Shown piece after piece: positions 63,147 to 64,000 of a stretch of 64,000 nucleotides of DNA. A program made the position numbers and the translations under genes. Each line of letters begins with the position of its first letter. The first letter of the stretch is position 1. The stretch is from assembly GCF_000374065.1 (NCBI RefSeq), contig NZ_KB893245.1, positions 496,001-560,000 of the forward strand. Direction: 5' to 3'. The notes beneath the pieces were generated by a model. The model saw only the letters and a list, made by a program, of their open reading frames with translations, searched no databases and was not told the origin of the DNA. This DNA is from Spirosoma luteum DSM 19990. Lineage in GTDB: Bacteria; Bacteroidota; Bacteroidia; Cytophagales; Spirosomataceae.

Positions 63147-63479
63147 ATGCTAAGTGAATTCAAACTGTTCATTGCCCAGGGAAACGTCCTTGACCTGGCT
63201 GTGGGTGTCATTATTGGTGCTGCTTTTAGCAAAATTACAACCTCACTGGTAGAAGATATTCTTAACCCGATTATTGGGTTGGCATTGGGTGGTATTGATT
63301 TGAGTCAGTTGAAAATTGTACTGAGAGAAGCCGTTGGAACCGTTCCTGAAGTAGCCATACGGTATGGTAATTTCCTGAATACGCTAATCCAGTTTTTAAT
63401 CATTGCCTGGGTTGTTTTCCTGATTGTAAAAGGGGCTAATCATATGCGGTTATCTAGGTCGCTGGCTCCGAAAGAATAG
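63147..63479 (+). CDS. mscL: Large-conductance mechanosensitive channel
   Basis: MscL opens under membrane tension to release solutes on hypo-osmotic shock. The 110-residue protein starts MLSEFKLFIAQGNVLDLAVGVIIGAAFSKITTSLVEDILNP. The TM1 pore helix (GVIIGAAFSKITTSLV) and the second helix (TLIQFLIIAWVVFLIVKGANH) are intact. The C-terminal bundle is short. I start at ATG 63147, not the in-frame TTG two codons upstream. A clear terminator follows. Confidence 0.96.
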   Translation: MLSEFKLFIAQGNVLDLAVGVIIGAAFSKITTSLVEDILNPIIGLALGGIDLSQLKIVLREAVGTVPEVAIRYGNFLNTLIQFLIIAWVVFLIVKGANHMRLSRSLAPKE

Positions 63480-63504
63480 ATGATTCAAAATAAATTTTTG
63501 GTGG

Positions 63505-63533
63505 AAAAGCCCCGACTGATAGCCGGGGCTTTT
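63505..63533 (+). terminator. Intrinsic terminator after mscL
   Basis: AAAAGCCCCG (63505-63514) pairs with CGGGGCTTTT (63524-63533), with a 9-nt loop and a following A/T-rich stretch. It lies 26 nt after the mscL stop codon. Confidence 0.92.
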
Positions 63534-63560
63534 TATTTATGCGTTATTTTGCCATTGGTA

Positions 63561-63568
63561 TAGATTTG
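63561..63568 (+). promoter_or_regulatory. -7 box (TAGATTTG) adjoining murD
   Basis: TAGATTTG matches TAnnTTTG and ends only 2 nt before the ATG at 63571, predicting a leaderless murD transcript. Confidence 0.5.
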
Positions 63569-63570
63569 CT

Positions 63571-64000
63571 ATGGTAGTGCAGAAAATAGTTGTTCTTGGC
63601 GGGGGCGAAAGTGGTGTCGGTGCTGCTTTGCTGGCACAGGCAAAAGGGTTTGACGTTTTCCTGTCCGACAAAGGAGCGCTGGCCGACAGTTACCGATTGA
63701 CGTTACAGGACGCTGGTATTCCCTTCGAAGAGGGACAACATACGGAGGAGCGTATTCTGGCTGCCAGCGAAGTAATAAAAAGCCCCGGTATTCCGGCAAC
63801 AGTGCCATTGGTACAAAAACTCCGGGCGCAGGGAATTTCCGTTATCTCCGAAATTGAGTTTGCCGCCCGCTATACCAATGCCCGATTGATTGGTATTACG
63901 GGCAGCAATGGCAAAACTACCACCACCCTGCTGATTTATCACCTGCTGAAAACGGCCGGACTGAATGTTGGGCTGGCAGGAAACATTGGGGATAGCTTTG
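63571..64000 (+). CDS. murD: UDP-N-acetylmuramoyl-L-alanine--D-glutamate ligase, N-terminal part
   Basis: MurD adds D-glutamate to UDP-MurNAc-L-Ala in peptidoglycan synthesis. The first 143 residues are in the window and the gene runs off the right edge. The N-terminal Rossmann domain starts IVVLGGGESGVGAALLAQ, KSPGIPATVPLV is typical of MurD, and the ATP-binding P-loop reads LIGITGSNGKTTTTLLIYHLL. This combination separates MurD from MurC, MurE and MurF. The start is next to a promoter box and after the mscL terminator, so it probably heads its own operon. Confidence 0.95.
   Translation, partial: MVVQKIVVLGGGESGVGAALLAQAKGFDVFLSDKGALADSYRLTLQDAGIPFEEGQHTEERILAASEVIKSPGIPATVPLVQKLRAQGISVISEIEFAARYTNARLIGITGSNGKTTTTLLIYHLLKTAGLNVGLAGNIGDSF

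Noticed and set aside
62956..63153. 65-residue frame between the sigma factor and mscL
   Set aside because: It has a non-ATG start, no recognisable family and no support from composition, and it overlaps the mscL start.

Overview
The window reads as chromosomal DNA from a Bacteroidota member, most probably a Cytophagales/Spirosomataceae (Spirosoma-like) bacterium. The basis is the block parA-parB-DUF5683-dapB-lepB in the order usual for that phylum, one protein with a type A and one with a type B T9SS sorting domain, Bacteroidota-style -7 boxes (TAnnTTTG), a near absence of Shine-Dalgarno motifs, and roughly 50% G+C. The species call is inference. I saw no CRISPR array, insertion sequence, prophage, tRNA or rRNA.

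Layout. 1-7451: housekeeping (partial methyltransferase, apaG, ung, peptidoglycan amidase, lepB, dapB, DUF5683, parB, parA). 7786-13928: three-gene operon of two paralogous YncE/phosphoesterase lipoproteins with poly-Asp tails and a secreted ChbG-like deacetylase. 14017-19155: radical SAM protein, divergent GH13-like protein, secreted M28 peptidase. 19838-24436: DinB, a small membrane protein, Ldh_2 dehydrogenase, aldo/keto reductase, fasciclin protein. 24436-27067: unusually AT-rich cassette of a small unknown protein, a seven-helix membrane protein overlapping a histidine kinase, and a LuxR-type regulator. 27112-31877: muropeptide epimerase with an AONS-like PLP enzyme; acyl-ACP thioesterase, DUF1338 dioxygenase and a secreted TIM-barrel epimerase. 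32164-37772: ATP-grasp, GT2, giant T9SS-B protein. 37851-46041: YebC, lysA, nagB, purine permease, exported MTA/SAH-nucleosidase-like protein, esterase, SGNH hydrolase, metX. 46111-47696: metY under a SAM-I riboswitch. 47985-61429: M61 peptidase, GH130, amidase, two transporters, BrkB, sialidase-like and D-apionate-lactonase-like proteins, esterase, redoxin. 61664-64000: Rad52-like protein, ECF sigma factor, mscL, partial murD.

Themes across the window. (1) Several genes have a TAnnTTTG box only 2-5 nt before ATG, which predicts leaderless mRNAs. (2) Long perfect inverted repeats (19-43 bp arms) sit between genes, one covering two convergent stop codons. (3) Degenerate 7-nt periodic tracts recur at gene junctions, and some build those hairpins. 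Working links between genes include metY/metX under SAM control, a periplasmic nucleosidase beside a purine permease, and muropeptide recycling.

The best candidates for something undescribed are the split 7TM-kinase-regulator cassette, the divergent GH13-like family, and the hairpin/heptad/leaderless architecture.
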